From Lachnospiraceae bacterium (GTDB lineage: Bacteria; Bacillota; Clostridia; Lachnospirales; Lachnospiraceae), in assembly GCA_022510525.1 (NCBI GenBank), contig JAFLTH010000001.1:1-64000 (forward strand): 64,000 nt of DNA. Direction: 5' to 3'. Made by a program: the position numbers and the translations under genes. Of the stretch, positions 1 through 7,973 are shown one piece after another. The notes below the pieces were generated by a model. It did not search any database and was not told the DNA's origin. It saw only the letters and a program-made list of their open reading frames with translations. The first letter of the stretch is position 1; the number at the start of each line of letters is the position of its first letter.

Positions 1-422
1 TAATAAAAATCCACATCTGTCTGTTCATTTCCCGACACTATAAGGATATCTTCATTCGGAAAAATGCCATTTTCATATTCTTCCCAGATAGAGTCCATCC
101 GTTTTCTTTCTGCATCAGAGAATGGTCTGGAAAACAAATCCGCATGTATCTTTTGGCTGTTGGTCATATCAGCCAAATCCTGTACTTCTGCCTGCGGCAT
201 AGCCTGCATGCGCTCTTTAACAACGGGCAGCTTTGCTGCCACCGGCACTGAAATTAAAAGAATCGGGATACAGATAGTTGCAAAGATATATTTTATCTGA
301 AATCTGTTACCTCTTTTTTTAACCGGATCAATGCAGCCACTATCCATCGAAAAATGAATATCTCCATAATATTCAGGCATTTCATCAATTAGCTTCTTTA
401 AATATTTTTCTGTTTTTTTCAT
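1..422 (-). CDS. Membrane protein paired with ECF sigma factor, partial (putative anti-sigma)
   Basis: The start codon at 422 overlaps the sigma-factor stop codon by one base (TAATG), so the two genes are translationally coupled. About 140 codons are visible before the gene runs off the left edge. The first 43 residues are hydrophilic, one membrane segment follows (about residues 44-63, rich in I, L, V), and the rest is a presumably extracellular region with no domain I recognise. Gene order and topology fit an anti-sigma factor or sensor that holds the ECF sigma factor at the membrane. This is inferred from context, because no zinc-type anti-sigma motif is visible. Confidence 0.6.
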   Translation of the reverse strand, partial: MKKTEKYLKKLIDEMPEYYGDIHFSMDSGCIDPVKKRGNRFQIKYIFATICIPILLISVPVAAKLPVVKERMQAMPQAEVQDLADMTNSQKIHADLFSRPFSDAERKRMDSIWEEYENGIFPNEDILIVSGNEQTDVDFY

Positions 423-928
423 TAATGCTCCTCCATCCCATGCGATATCCTTTTAATTGCTCTTTCATATCTTTTTTTAACAGCACTGACACTCATGTTT
501 AAAATATGAGCAATTTCACGGTGCTTCAACTCGCTTATCAAGTGTAAGCTTACAATCTGCCTATCCAGTTCACTCAGCGGTTCAATAAGCTGCAAAAATC
601 CTATATCATTATCACAATTTATTACTGCATCCGGTATTTCCCTTTGACTTAATATTTCTTCTTGAATTATTTCCTTTTTTCTCTTCCTTAGTATATCAAT
701 GGCAATATTATGAGCTATTGTCATAATCCATTCTCGCTCACTGTTTCTGAATTGGTAAGATTTTGCATTTTGCTGAACTCTTAAAAAAGTTTCCTGTACT
801 ACATCTTCTGAGAGGAATCGGTCCCCTAAAATAGCCAAAGCCATACGAAATACCTTTTCTTTATATAAAAGAAACAGTTCCTCCAATGCCTTATTTTCGC
901 CCTTGCTAATCCGTTTAATTATGTCCAT
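422..928 (-). CDS. ECF-type RNA polymerase sigma factor (sigma-70 family)
   Basis: 168 residues, the usual ECF length. Region 2 is recognisable (DRFLSEDVVQETFLRVQQ, about residues 36-53). Region 4 ends in a helix-turn-helix (ELKHREIAHILNMSVSAVKK, about residues 129-148). It would direct RNA polymerase to a small regulon, probably including its own operon. The ribosome binding site (GAGGTGG) lies just before the ATG. A perfect 12-bp palindrome (954-965) sits in the leader. The target promoters were not identified. Confidence 0.9.
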   Translation of the reverse strand: MDIIKRISKGENKALEELFLLYKEKVFRMALAILGDRFLSEDVVQETFLRVQQNAKSYQFRNSEREWIMTIAHNIAIDILRKRKKEIIQEEILSQREIPDAVINCDNDIGFLQLIEPLSELDRQIVSLHLISELKHREIAHILNMSVSAVKKRYERAIKRISHGMEEH

Positions 929-953
929 TATACTATGTATCCACCTCTATATA

Positions 954-965
954 ATAAACGTTTAT
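954..965. promoter_or_regulatory. Palindrome ATAAACGTTTAT upstream of the sigma gene
   Basis: A perfect 12-bp palindrome lies about 26-37 bases upstream of the sigma-factor start codon, in an A/T-rich leader. Its position fits an operator or part of an autoregulated promoter. It could also be chance in A/T-rich DNA. Confidence 0.35.
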
Positions 966-1066
966 AACTAATAAAAAGAGACATTTTCTTTTTAATGTTA
1001 AATGTTTATTTATTTTATTAGTTTTTAATGTGACACAAATGTGAATCTTGTTAAATGTTTACAAAG

Positions 1067-1114
1067 AAGATGAGGATAATTTATAAATATATGCATATAA
1101 ATTATCCTCATCTT
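1067..1114. repeat. Perfect 19-bp inverted repeat, 10-nt loop
   Basis: Left arm 1067-1085 and right arm 1096-1114 are exact reverse complements (AAGATGAGGATAATTTATA). It lies between the end of the SH3b gene and the start of the sigma gene, both on the minus strand. It may be a terminator or RNA-stabilising hairpin for the SH3b transcript, but no U-tract follows, so it is not a textbook intrinsic terminator. Confidence 0.7.
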
Positions 1115-1212
1115 AATAGTATAAATAAATCTAATGCTTAGGAATAAATTTGTGCAATAGTCAAAAGAAATTTTACTTATAATCGATAAATCGCGCACCA
1201 CTCATTTCAATA

Positions 1213-1674
1213 TTAACAATTTGGATATGGGATAACATATAATGCATAAACATATCCCTTTGTCTTTGTTTTTTCTCTTGTAATGTAATACCAATCCCCA
1301 TCAGCATTATTTGAGCCGCTATGAATAGTTACTTCTTCATTACTATACATATACTCCAAAGTTGTAGACGATAATGATGGTTTAGAACGTAAACGAACTC
1401 CGTCACCATTTACAAAGCCAGGCGTACCGTCAGATCTTACAGAAAAATGCCCATATGCATCACCAGATTCCTTATCAACCCCAGTGATTACTAATACAAT
1501 TTCATAATCAGCATTTTTTTCAACAACAATCGTAGCAGGTACAGTTTCATCTGAAACTCGCTCATATTTCCAGTCACTTCTCTCTTGAGCGCTTACTGGA
1601 ATATACTGCCCACATACAATACTTAGTGCTAGCGACATACATATTATCGCTTTTGTAATTTTTTTAATTCTCAT
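1213..1674 (-). CDS. Secreted protein with C-terminal bacterial SH3 (SH3b) domain
   Basis: 153 residues. The N-terminus has a Sec signal peptide (basic MRIKKITK, then a hydrophobic stretch ending near VSA at about residue 29). Residues 90-150 form an SH3b-like domain (GDGVRLRSKPSLSSTTLEYM, then DGDWYYI and GYVYALYV), a fold that commonly binds cell-wall peptides. No catalytic domain is attached, so it may be a wall-binding or adaptor protein. The ribosome binding site is GGAGGTATAACC. A 20-bp-pitch direct repeat (1750-1778) lies upstream and is shared with the secreted PPC-domain gene at 11299-12186. Confidence 0.75.
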   Translation of the reverse strand: MRIKKITKAIICMSLALSIVCGQYIPVSAQERSDWKYERVSDETVPATIVVEKNADYEIVLVITGVDKESGDAYGHFSVRSDGTPGFVNGDGVRLRSKPSLSSTTLEYMYSNEEVTIHSGSNNADGDWYYITREKTKTKGYVYALYVIPYPNC

Positions 1675-1749
1675 ATGGTTATACCTCCATGAATAATATT
1701 TGTCAAAATCTTATATTAAAAAAATTTTTTTTTCAACAAAAAATGATTA

Positions 1750-1778
1750 ATGTACAACATTTTATCACGACGTACAAT
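1750..1778 (-). promoter_or_regulatory. Direct-repeat operator, ATGTACAAC-N11-ACGTACAAT
   Basis: Two 9-bp half sites start at 1750 and 1770, exactly 20 bp apart, 76-104 bp upstream of the SH3b gene. The same pair with the same pitch occurs at 12507-12535 upstream of another secreted-protein gene. Two-turn spacing on one face of the helix is typical of dimeric response regulators such as LytTR-type activators. The regulator is not identified here. Confidence 0.6.
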
Positions 1779-1851
1779 TTCAAATAACCTAAGACCCTGA
1801 ATCAGCATAAATTGATTCAAAAATATCTTAAAAAATATAAAATATAAGTGG

Positions 1852-1887
1852 AAAAAACGCGGGAAGAGACAATCTCCCTTTCCCGCG
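1852..1887 (-). terminator. Intrinsic terminator of the dnaN-like operon
   Basis: On the minus strand the stem CGCGGGAAG/CTTTCCCGCG closes 12 bases after the dnaN-like stop codon and is followed by GTTTTTT. Confidence 0.85.
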
Positions 1888-1898
1888 CTAATTTCTGC

Positions 1899-3083
1899 TT
1901 ATTCCGCAATTCTTATTATTATATTAAAGTCTTCCGTTTCTTTTGAGTCTTTAAGCAGGACGCTCTCGTTTTTATCCCCAACGAAGATGCTCATAGCTTC
2001 TTCTTTATTGTAATTTTCAAGTACCATGCGGAAAATTTTGGAATTGAGAATCATATCTTCAAACTTTCCTTCGACCTTGCACGGCACAACACCTTTGTAC
2101 GTCTTTGCCTTTGTGCTGAAGCAGAGTCCACCGCCTTTGTTCTTTGTAATATAGACGAAGGGCTCTTCTCCCTGGTTGGCCACATCGAAAACATCAAGGG
2201 CCTCCAGAACATCCTTTGGAAGGACTGAAATCTTGCTGATCCGGCTATGCCCATCTGCCATAGAGATTACTCCGCCGAGTGCATATGGGTTATCTCCAGC
2301 ATCTTTGACCATCACCATAGCGATATCTGCCTCGCTCTTAAAGTACAGATAATTCTCATAGGCGCAGATTTCCGTATTTTCTCCTGATAGAAACTTTGAG
2401 AGTATTTTCAGATTGTCTCCATCCACCTGATAAAGAAGTTCTTTTTTCTGCTCCGGGTCTTTCCCCTGCATTGCATCGGACAGTTCATATTTCACATCAT
2501 CCCCATAAAACGCCAGCTTATAGGTGTCCGTGCTGCTCATCTGGAACTTTCCGTTCTCTATATCAAATCGTATACACACGGAACCGGTTACTTCGTCAGC
2601 ACCAGCATCGTAAAACCTGCCCGCCTTGAACAGAATTTCATGAAACTTTTTGGTATCCATAGTCGTTCTCACCAACCAGTCGTTTGTCGGCGTAATAATG
2701 ACAGGTTCCTCCCCGAGTGGTATCTGGACCTGACTACCACCCTTTTTAATAACACAATTCTTTTCAACTTCCAATGTCAAAGGAACATCATTGCCATTAT
2801 TCAGGACATTCGTGACGTCACACAGCTTTTTACCACTGATGTAGGCGTCAAAATTCTCCTCTTCCATCTCCAGTTCATTAATCAGAAACGCACTGAATAA
2901 TTGTATTTTTCCATTAAAACTGACTGCCATTCCAATATAACCTTCTTTGATTTTCTGTTTTTTTGTCATGGTCAGCCGTATAGCATTTTCCGTAACCTCC
3001 TTTTTTTCCTTAGTAACTCCTACTGCGGGCTGGATCTTTTTCATACAATCCGCAAATCTTCCACTTTCCACTGTAAATTTCAT
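1899..3083 (-). CDS. DnaN-like DNA polymerase III sliding clamp (beta subunit)
   Basis: 394 residues from the ATG at 3083, chosen because AAGGAGG lies 7 bases upstream; an in-frame ATG at 3125 has no such site. Length matches the three-domain beta clamp. A central segment resembles the second clamp domain (SVCIRFDIENGKFQMSSTDT followed by YKLAF, like the G-x-L-x-x-x-a-T-D-x-x-R-L-A pattern). Overall similarity is weak, so this is a divergent clamp. It is the third gene of the methylase-helicase-clamp operon. With DnaE, DnaX and a delta-prime-like protein elsewhere in the window it suggests an element-encoded replisome. Confidence 0.6.
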   Translation of the reverse strand: MKFTVESGRFADCMKKIQPAVGVTKEKKEVTENAIRLTMTKKQKIKEGYIGMAVSFNGKIQLFSAFLINELEMEEENFDAYISGKKLCDVTNVLNNGNDVPLTLEVEKNCVIKKGGSQVQIPLGEEPVIITPTNDWLVRTTMDTKKFHEILFKAGRFYDAGADEVTGSVCIRFDIENGKFQMSSTDTYKLAFYGDDVKYELSDAMQGKDPEQKKELLYQVDGDNLKILSKFLSGENTEICAYENYLYFKSEADIAMVMVKDAGDNPYALGGVISMADGHSRISKISVLPKDVLEALDVFDVANQGEEPFVYITKNKGGGLCFSTKAKTYKGVVPCKVEGKFEDMILNSKIFRMVLENYNKEEAMSIFVGDKNESVLLKDSKETEDFNIIIRIAE

Positions 3084-3137
3084 ATATTTATCCTCCTTTT
3101 TATTGACAGTTGGTTTACCTGCCATTAATTACATCTG

Positions 3138-6100
3138 TTAAACACTGAACAATGTTGGCATTTTTTTACCTGTTTTCTTTTTCTTTTTTTCATCTTTGCC
3201 AAGAATCCCACTCATAGAACCTGTATCCAAAAAGAAAGAAGTAAGCAGTGTATTTGAATCCGTTTTGGCGTCCGTAACCTGCTCTTCCTGCAGAACCTCT
3301 TCCTTTACTGCTACCTCATCAGCCTCCTCTTTTATATCAAATATCACTTCCTGCGGCATTTGGGGTTCCTCCTTCTGTTCCTCTATCTGGCCTGCATTGC
3401 TCGTTTTTAGGCCAAACAGGTCAAACAGGTCTATAGACTCTCCCGTATCAGACAATAATCCTCCGGAACGGCTCACTTTTGTCGTGATGTCTATACCTGT
3501 CAATTCCTCAAAGGTCTTCATCTTTCTGTGTTCCTGCCGTTCCTCAGTGGTTGAATGCCATTGGTTCAGCACGTCAAACATGCTCTTTAAACCTTTCATC
3601 TGCTCCGGTGTTTTTTCGGTTACAGCCTGTGCAAGCTTGATCTTAGGGTCTACTCCCTGCGCCATGGCGCATAAGCCTTCCGATGAGAAATGCCCCTGTA
3701 TCGCGCTGGTGGCTACCTGTTTGCTCGCCACCATCTCTAGCGCATCGATTTGGATAGTCCTTTCTGACAATAAATATATGGTCCGGCATTCTAGTATCTG
3801 ATTCAAGCGGTAATGACGTCTGCTCGCCTGCCACATGGTAAAAAGATCGTAGCTGTATTGGTAAAAGATGATTGTCGGGAAGTTATACATCACTTCCTTA
3901 TACTCAAAAAGAAAATCCAGCCCGGTCTTTACGCAGCGCGGGTTTGTGATAAAAACGCGCACTCCCTTTGATGCCATATAGTGCATCCACTCTTCCCGTT
4001 CTTCTGCCGATGGACTGCTGCTTTCAAGGACTTCCACTTCTTTCGCCCGCAGACCGCATTCTCTGGTAATGATATCTTTCAGCCGCTTTGTTACCTGAGC
4101 CTCTCCTTTTCCGGTATACTCACAGTAGACAAAAACGTTTCTGTCCTCCTCCAGCTCCTGCTTGACAATTTCGCAAAGGCGCTTTTCCTTATTTAACAGC
4201 TTTCCTTCTTCTGTCAGGTAAGAAAGATCCGGTATTTCCGCAATGATCCCGCCGTCTATCGGTGACAGGACATCTGAACGTCCATATGGCTTATCCGTAT
4301 AGGAAAGCGAAAACTGTAAGAAGCTCCCTAAAATGGAATTGCCGAGTTCCAGCTCAATCATTGCTTTCTTCATCTTATCCCTGACATTGCGGTAGGCATC
4401 ATAAATCTCATCCTCCAGCTCTACATACTCCACTGTCTCATTAAGCGGTGGTAAGTAAGAACTCATATCCGATAAATTTAAAAATACCGCCTTATCCATG
4501 AGGAAATCCGTAAATATGCTCAGGGAAATTCCGGGACGGCATTTAGGTGATCCTATCATCCTGCCCCTGGACATGGTGTTATAATTTCCGTTCTTGCCGG
4601 TTTCCACCTCATATTCCGTTGCAGTGGTCCCATACCTTTCCACGAACCGCCGTTCCCCGGCTGCATCACAGGTATATCCCATGCTGCACATCTTTCGCGG
4701 GTCTAAGCGGAAAAGAAGATAAAAGAAATGGCTGGCATAGCCTCCGGCAATCGTGCCAGTAAGCGCCAACTGCCAACGGCTTGCCTTTATAAGATCATGC
4801 ATGGCAAGACCCTGTGCGCTTCCGCCGCCCTTATATTCGTGCGCCTCATCAAAAATGGCAAAGTCGAAATAACCTCTAAGGTATTTTTTGATATACCTTG
4901 ACACTGCATACTTACGCACGCCTGTAACTTTGGGATACGTGATTTCATCCCTGTCGAGACCGTTTTCTTCAATATACTGCTCTTTCCACTTATCATGCAC
5001 CCAGACGGTCTTTTTGTTCTTCTTTGCTTTGTTCGCCCAGTGTGTCATTTTAACCCATGATTTTTTCTTAATAGATACTGGCTTGAATGATAATGTCTTG
5101 TTCACCGGTTTGCATGCCGGCTTCCAAAGCGCAGTGCCGCAGTTCCTGCAGATATGGTTTGCCTTAGTCTGTGTGGCAAAATCTGATGGCTGGAGCGGGT
5201 GGTTTTGGTCTGACGGAATACAAGTTTCCGTGTCAGCAGGATATAAAAGCTGACCACATTCCGGGCACACCAGACCCGTTGCATAGAAATTACTTTCTTC
5301 AATCTCCCATTCCTTGCTACCGCAGGCGCACTGCGTCATCATAGACAAATGCTGCACGTCCCTGCAATTTTTACACCGCTTAATAATGGGTCTTTTCTTT
5401 TTCATTTGTGACGGAATCGGTTCATAGGTATATGAAAGCTTTCCGGTTTCTTTGCTCATTATGTAAAATTCCTTTCCGGTCCTCTCCTTTCCCTGCTTCC
5501 TCAGCCGGCACAGTTCCTTGATGTTCTTTATGATTACCACTCTGGCATATGGAATATCTGCCTGTATTGCCTCTTTCCATTTTTTCACCAGATGCGGTGG
5601 GCACATAACGATGTTCCGATACTTCACCAGCGAACTGTCCTTATATACCTCTTCTGCAGAAATGTGGTTTGCCTCCATAATCATCTTGTTAAAAAAGCCT
5701 TCCGGAATGCCCATCCCCTGTAAAGTCTTGCCGCATCCCATATCTTCGTTAAGGATTGCATAGGAACTGTGTCTCATGCACTCCATAAGCCCGTTAACTA
5801 TAGCAGCCTGCTGTGGGAAGTATCGCTTTTTCAAAAATGCGATTTCATCCACTGTGTCCTTTAAATCGACCAAAGGGTTCAGCTTTTTTTCCAGATTCTC
5901 TATCAAAGAGCTTCCATATTTCATGAAATAGTCGTCCATGTTATCAAACTGTAGCGGTTCCTGCGGTTCTTCCGATATCTTTATCTTTCGGTTCCTTAAG
6001 CCGTTTGTCACCAGCTCCTGAAGGATAACATCTGTCATGGACATTTCATACACCAAGGCGTTTTTTGCCCATTCAGGTGCATTCCCGTACACCTCTGTAT

Positions 6101-6527
6101 CAATCTTGTACATATACTCTTTCCCGGCTTCCCTAAGATATGGTATCCATTCGATTAATAACGGCAAATCGAAATGGTTCATCAACCAGTTGTAAATGTC
6201 TTTGTCCTGCATCTGCTCCGAAGTAATAATATACGTTTCATTCAAATCCTCCGAGATGCAGAGTGCATGGTTTATGGGTTCTTTCCCTTTCATCAGCTTT
6301 GTGTGATAATTGTTGGTCTGTGTTTTAGGGAATATCGTTATATCTCCGCCGGTTTCCTGTTCCGGATACAGATTAACGTTCCCAATGCCGATATTGGCGG
6401 TAAACCCCCGCAATGCGATCTCACTTCGCTCAAAACAGGAATATACCAAAGCTACCTTGCGGTAACCTTTGATTGCAGCAAATACATAATCCACATAGGC
6501 AAATGCCCCGTTTGCTGAAATCCGCAT
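3138..6527 (-). CDS. Large SNF2/DEAH-like helicase with zinc-binding insert
   Basis: 1129 residues. Walker A motif at about residue 260 (NEDMGCGKT) and DEAH box at about 559 (FDEAHEYKGG), then the second RecA lobe with VFVYCEY and a Q/R-rich motif VI region (MWQASRRHYRLNQ). Between motifs I and II lie three Cys pairs (CKNC/CACG, CPECG, CRNCG; residues about 385-480) that probably bind zinc. It likely remodels or unwinds DNA during plasmid replication or maintenance. The basic C-terminal tail ends KKKKKTGKKMP. It starts 12 bases after AGGAGGACATG, downstream of a hairpin that separates it from the methylase gene. The gene after it is the DnaN-like clamp. Confidence 0.8.
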   Translation of the reverse strand: MRISANGAFAYVDYVFAAIKGYRKVALVYSCFERSEIALRGFTANIGIGNVNLYPEQETGGDITIFPKTQTNNYHTKLMKGKEPINHALCISEDLNETYIITSEQMQDKDIYNWLMNHFDLPLLIEWIPYLREAGKEYMYKIDTEVYGNAPEWAKNALVYEMSMTDVILQELVTNGLRNRKIKISEEPQEPLQFDNMDDYFMKYGSSLIENLEKKLNPLVDLKDTVDEIAFLKKRYFPQQAAIVNGLMECMRHSSYAILNEDMGCGKTLQGMGIPEGFFNKMIMEANHISAEEVYKDSSLVKYRNIVMCPPHLVKKWKEAIQADIPYARVVIIKNIKELCRLRKQGKERTGKEFYIMSKETGKLSYTYEPIPSQMKKKRPIIKRCKNCRDVQHLSMMTQCACGSKEWEIEESNFYATGLVCPECGQLLYPADTETCIPSDQNHPLQPSDFATQTKANHICRNCGTALWKPACKPVNKTLSFKPVSIKKKSWVKMTHWANKAKKNKKTVWVHDKWKEQYIEENGLDRDEITYPKVTGVRKYAVSRYIKKYLRGYFDFAIFDEAHEYKGGGSAQGLAMHDLIKASRWQLALTGTIAGGYASHFFYLLFRLDPRKMCSMGYTCDAAGERRFVERYGTTATEYEVETGKNGNYNTMSRGRMIGSPKCRPGISLSIFTDFLMDKAVFLNLSDMSSYLPPLNETVEYVELEDEIYDAYRNVRDKMKKAMIELELGNSILGSFLQFSLSYTDKPYGRSDVLSPIDGGIIAEIPDLSYLTEEGKLLNKEKRLCEIVKQELEEDRNVFVYCEYTGKGEAQVTKRLKDIITRECGLRAKEVEVLESSSPSAEEREEWMHYMASKGVRVFITNPRCVKTGLDFLFEYKEVMYNFPTIIFYQYSYDLFTMWQASRRHYRLNQILECRTIYLLSERTIQIDALEMVASKQVATSAIQGHFSSEGLCAMAQGVDPKIKLAQAVTEKTPEQMKGLKSMFDVLNQWHSTTEERQEHRKMKTFEELTGIDITTKVSRSGGLLSDTGESIDLFDLFGLKTSNAGQIEEQKEEPQMPQEVIFDIKEEADEVAVKEEVLQEEQVTDAKTDSNTLLTSFFLDTGSMSGILGKDEKKKKKTGKKMPTLFSV

Positions 6528-6565
6528 ATAAACATGTCCTCCTTTTATTAATATTTTTGTTCTTA

Positions 6566-6597
6566 AAATAAAAAACGCCTCTCTTTATGAGAAGCGT
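6566..6597 (-). terminator. Intercistronic terminator between methylase and helicase genes
   Basis: Minus-strand hairpin ACGCTTCTC/GAGAGGCGT (6575-6597) followed by TTTTTTATTTT, 3 bases after the methylase stop and upstream of the helicase ribosome binding site. It would make expression of helicase and clamp depend on read-through. Confidence 0.75.
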
Positions 6598-6599
6598 TC

Positions 6600-7685
6600 C
6601 TACTGCAGCATTTGGATTTGCCCAGATGATTCTATAATATTGTAACTAATTTGGGGATATGTAATCTCCACCTCTTTCATGACGCCGTTTTCATCTTGCA
6701 CATACTCACTCCTTTTTGCAATCTTTGCTACGCCGCGCTGTAAATGCAGGTCTCCGTTTTCCGCATTACCGACTAATCCCTGCCCTGCACCGGAGACTGC
6801 CAGCAAGTACATATGTCCTTCCGACGGCATAATCGGTGGCCTTGCAAGGTTGTCTATAAGATACGGCGGAACACATATCGCATCCTGCAGGACTCGCGTT
6901 AACGGGCTTCTTTTTAATGTTTCCATCGCTTCATCCGCGTGGAATATCCTCGTCATAAACTCCTCGATGCCTTTTTCAGAAGATCTGGGCACTGCTAAGC
7001 GTTCGCCGTCATAAGCCTCCGGAATGACAGGCATATCCCTGTTAAGGGAAATAACGGTCCTAAGTCTTTGTTCCTCGTCTTTGTCCCGTTCATTAGATGT
7101 TTTTCTCTGTCCTATCAGCACAATCTGCTTGTATTTGTCATATTCATTGTCCTGAAACCGGTACAGAAAGTACGTCTCAAAGTGGCTGCACCATTCCTTC
7201 AGCAGTTCTTCCTCCGTTGCTACATATTGTGGAATGACAAACACCATGACTGCCCCTTTTGTTGCATATGGGATTACCTTCCTTAAAAAACCAAGTTCAT
7301 ACCTCGTTTTCTCCTCTGATGTACCATATGGCGGATTCATAAAAATGAAAGAAAACGAATTGTGGCTGATGATCGTGTCATTTAAAAAATCTGCCTTCAG
7401 GCACTGGTCAACTCCCTTTGTGTCCTTCACATCCTGATACGTTTCATCGTTAATCTCAATCCCGTAGATTTTCAGGTTTTCCCTTGTCCCCTCTGTTTTC
7501 CCAGTAACGGTTAGAATCGCTTTTCCGTCCCCGATTGACGGTTCCAAACAGCATACTTCCTCTTCATCCGGGAACTGCAGAAAACGACTGATATACCTGC
7601 AATGCTGCGGATCGGTATAATAAGCACCCATTTTTGCCTCGTTATACCTTGTTCGACTAAATCTTGACTGTTTTTTTACGTCCAT
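6600..7685 (-). CDS. N6-adenine DNA methyltransferase-like protein
   Basis: 361 residues. The catalytic motif IV NPPYG lies near residue 117 (FIFMNPPYGTSEE) and the SAM-binding motif I region is CLEPSIGDGKAIL (about residues 45-57), both typical of adenine-N6 methyltransferases. The C-terminal part may recognise the target. It is the first gene of a three-gene operon with helicase and clamp and has no partner restriction enzyme nearby. It may therefore protect the element's DNA or mark its origin rather than act in restriction-modification. A leader with a conserved hairpin and terminator precedes it. Confidence 0.85.
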   Translation of the reverse strand: MDVKKQSRFSRTRYNEAKMGAYYTDPQHCRYISRFLQFPDEEEVCCLEPSIGDGKAILTVTGKTEGTRENLKIYGIEINDETYQDVKDTKGVDQCLKADFLNDTIISHNSFSFIFMNPPYGTSEEKTRYELGFLRKVIPYATKGAVMVFVIPQYVATEEELLKEWCSHFETYFLYRFQDNEYDKYKQIVLIGQRKTSNERDKDEEQRLRTVISLNRDMPVIPEAYDGERLAVPRSSEKGIEEFMTRIFHADEAMETLKRSPLTRVLQDAICVPPYLIDNLARPPIMPSEGHMYLLAVSGAGQGLVGNAENGDLHLQRGVAKIAKRSEYVQDENGVMKEVEITYPQISYNIIESSGQIQMLQ

Positions 7686-7723
7686 TACTACCTCCTTTTA
7701 TGTTTTGTTTTTTGCACAAAAAA

Positions 7724-7830
7724 AAGCCCCCTGAGAGGCTTACTACTTTTATTCCCCATTATATAACCTGTTCCCAGGAATTAATGCAACGTCTTTTCCT
7801 CTATGGAATAGACTGAAAAATAAAAATAGT
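7724..7830 (-). ncRNA. Leader RNA with GNRA hairpin and terminator, methylase operon
   Basis: Transcribed from the promoter at 7838-7866. About 53 nt after the inferred start comes CCUG-GGAA-CAGG (7767-7778), a 4-bp stem with a GNRA tetraloop, followed by UUA. The terminator AAGCC..GGGCUU plus eight U (7717-7741) follows, then the AGGAGG site and ATG. The same order occurs upstream of two other operons (27037-27132 and 51637-51722). Confidence 0.6.
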
Positions 7831-7837
7831 TTCCACC

Positions 7838-7866
7838 ATTCTATCATTATTATTTCAATTCTGCAA
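7838..7866 (-). promoter_or_regulatory. Sigma-A-type promoter of the methylase-helicase-clamp operon
   Basis: Minus strand: TTGCAG (7861-7866), 17-bp spacer, TAGAAT (7838-7843). It gives a leader of about 145 nt. Confidence 0.6.
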
Positions 7867-7906
7867 GTCATTCTCTCCGGAAACCACAAACTTGTCAACT
7901 CTTTCT

Positions 7907-7935
7907 TTGCGTTTTTTCTTTTTCTGCGTTATAAT
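7907..7935 (+). promoter_or_regulatory. Promoter of the winged-helix initiator gene
   Basis: TTGCGT (7907-7912), 17-bp spacer, TATAAT (7930-7935), 39 bases before the start codon. Confidence 0.6.
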
Positions 7936-7973
7936 TACATATGAACCTTTTGTAATATTATAAGGAGGTACTT

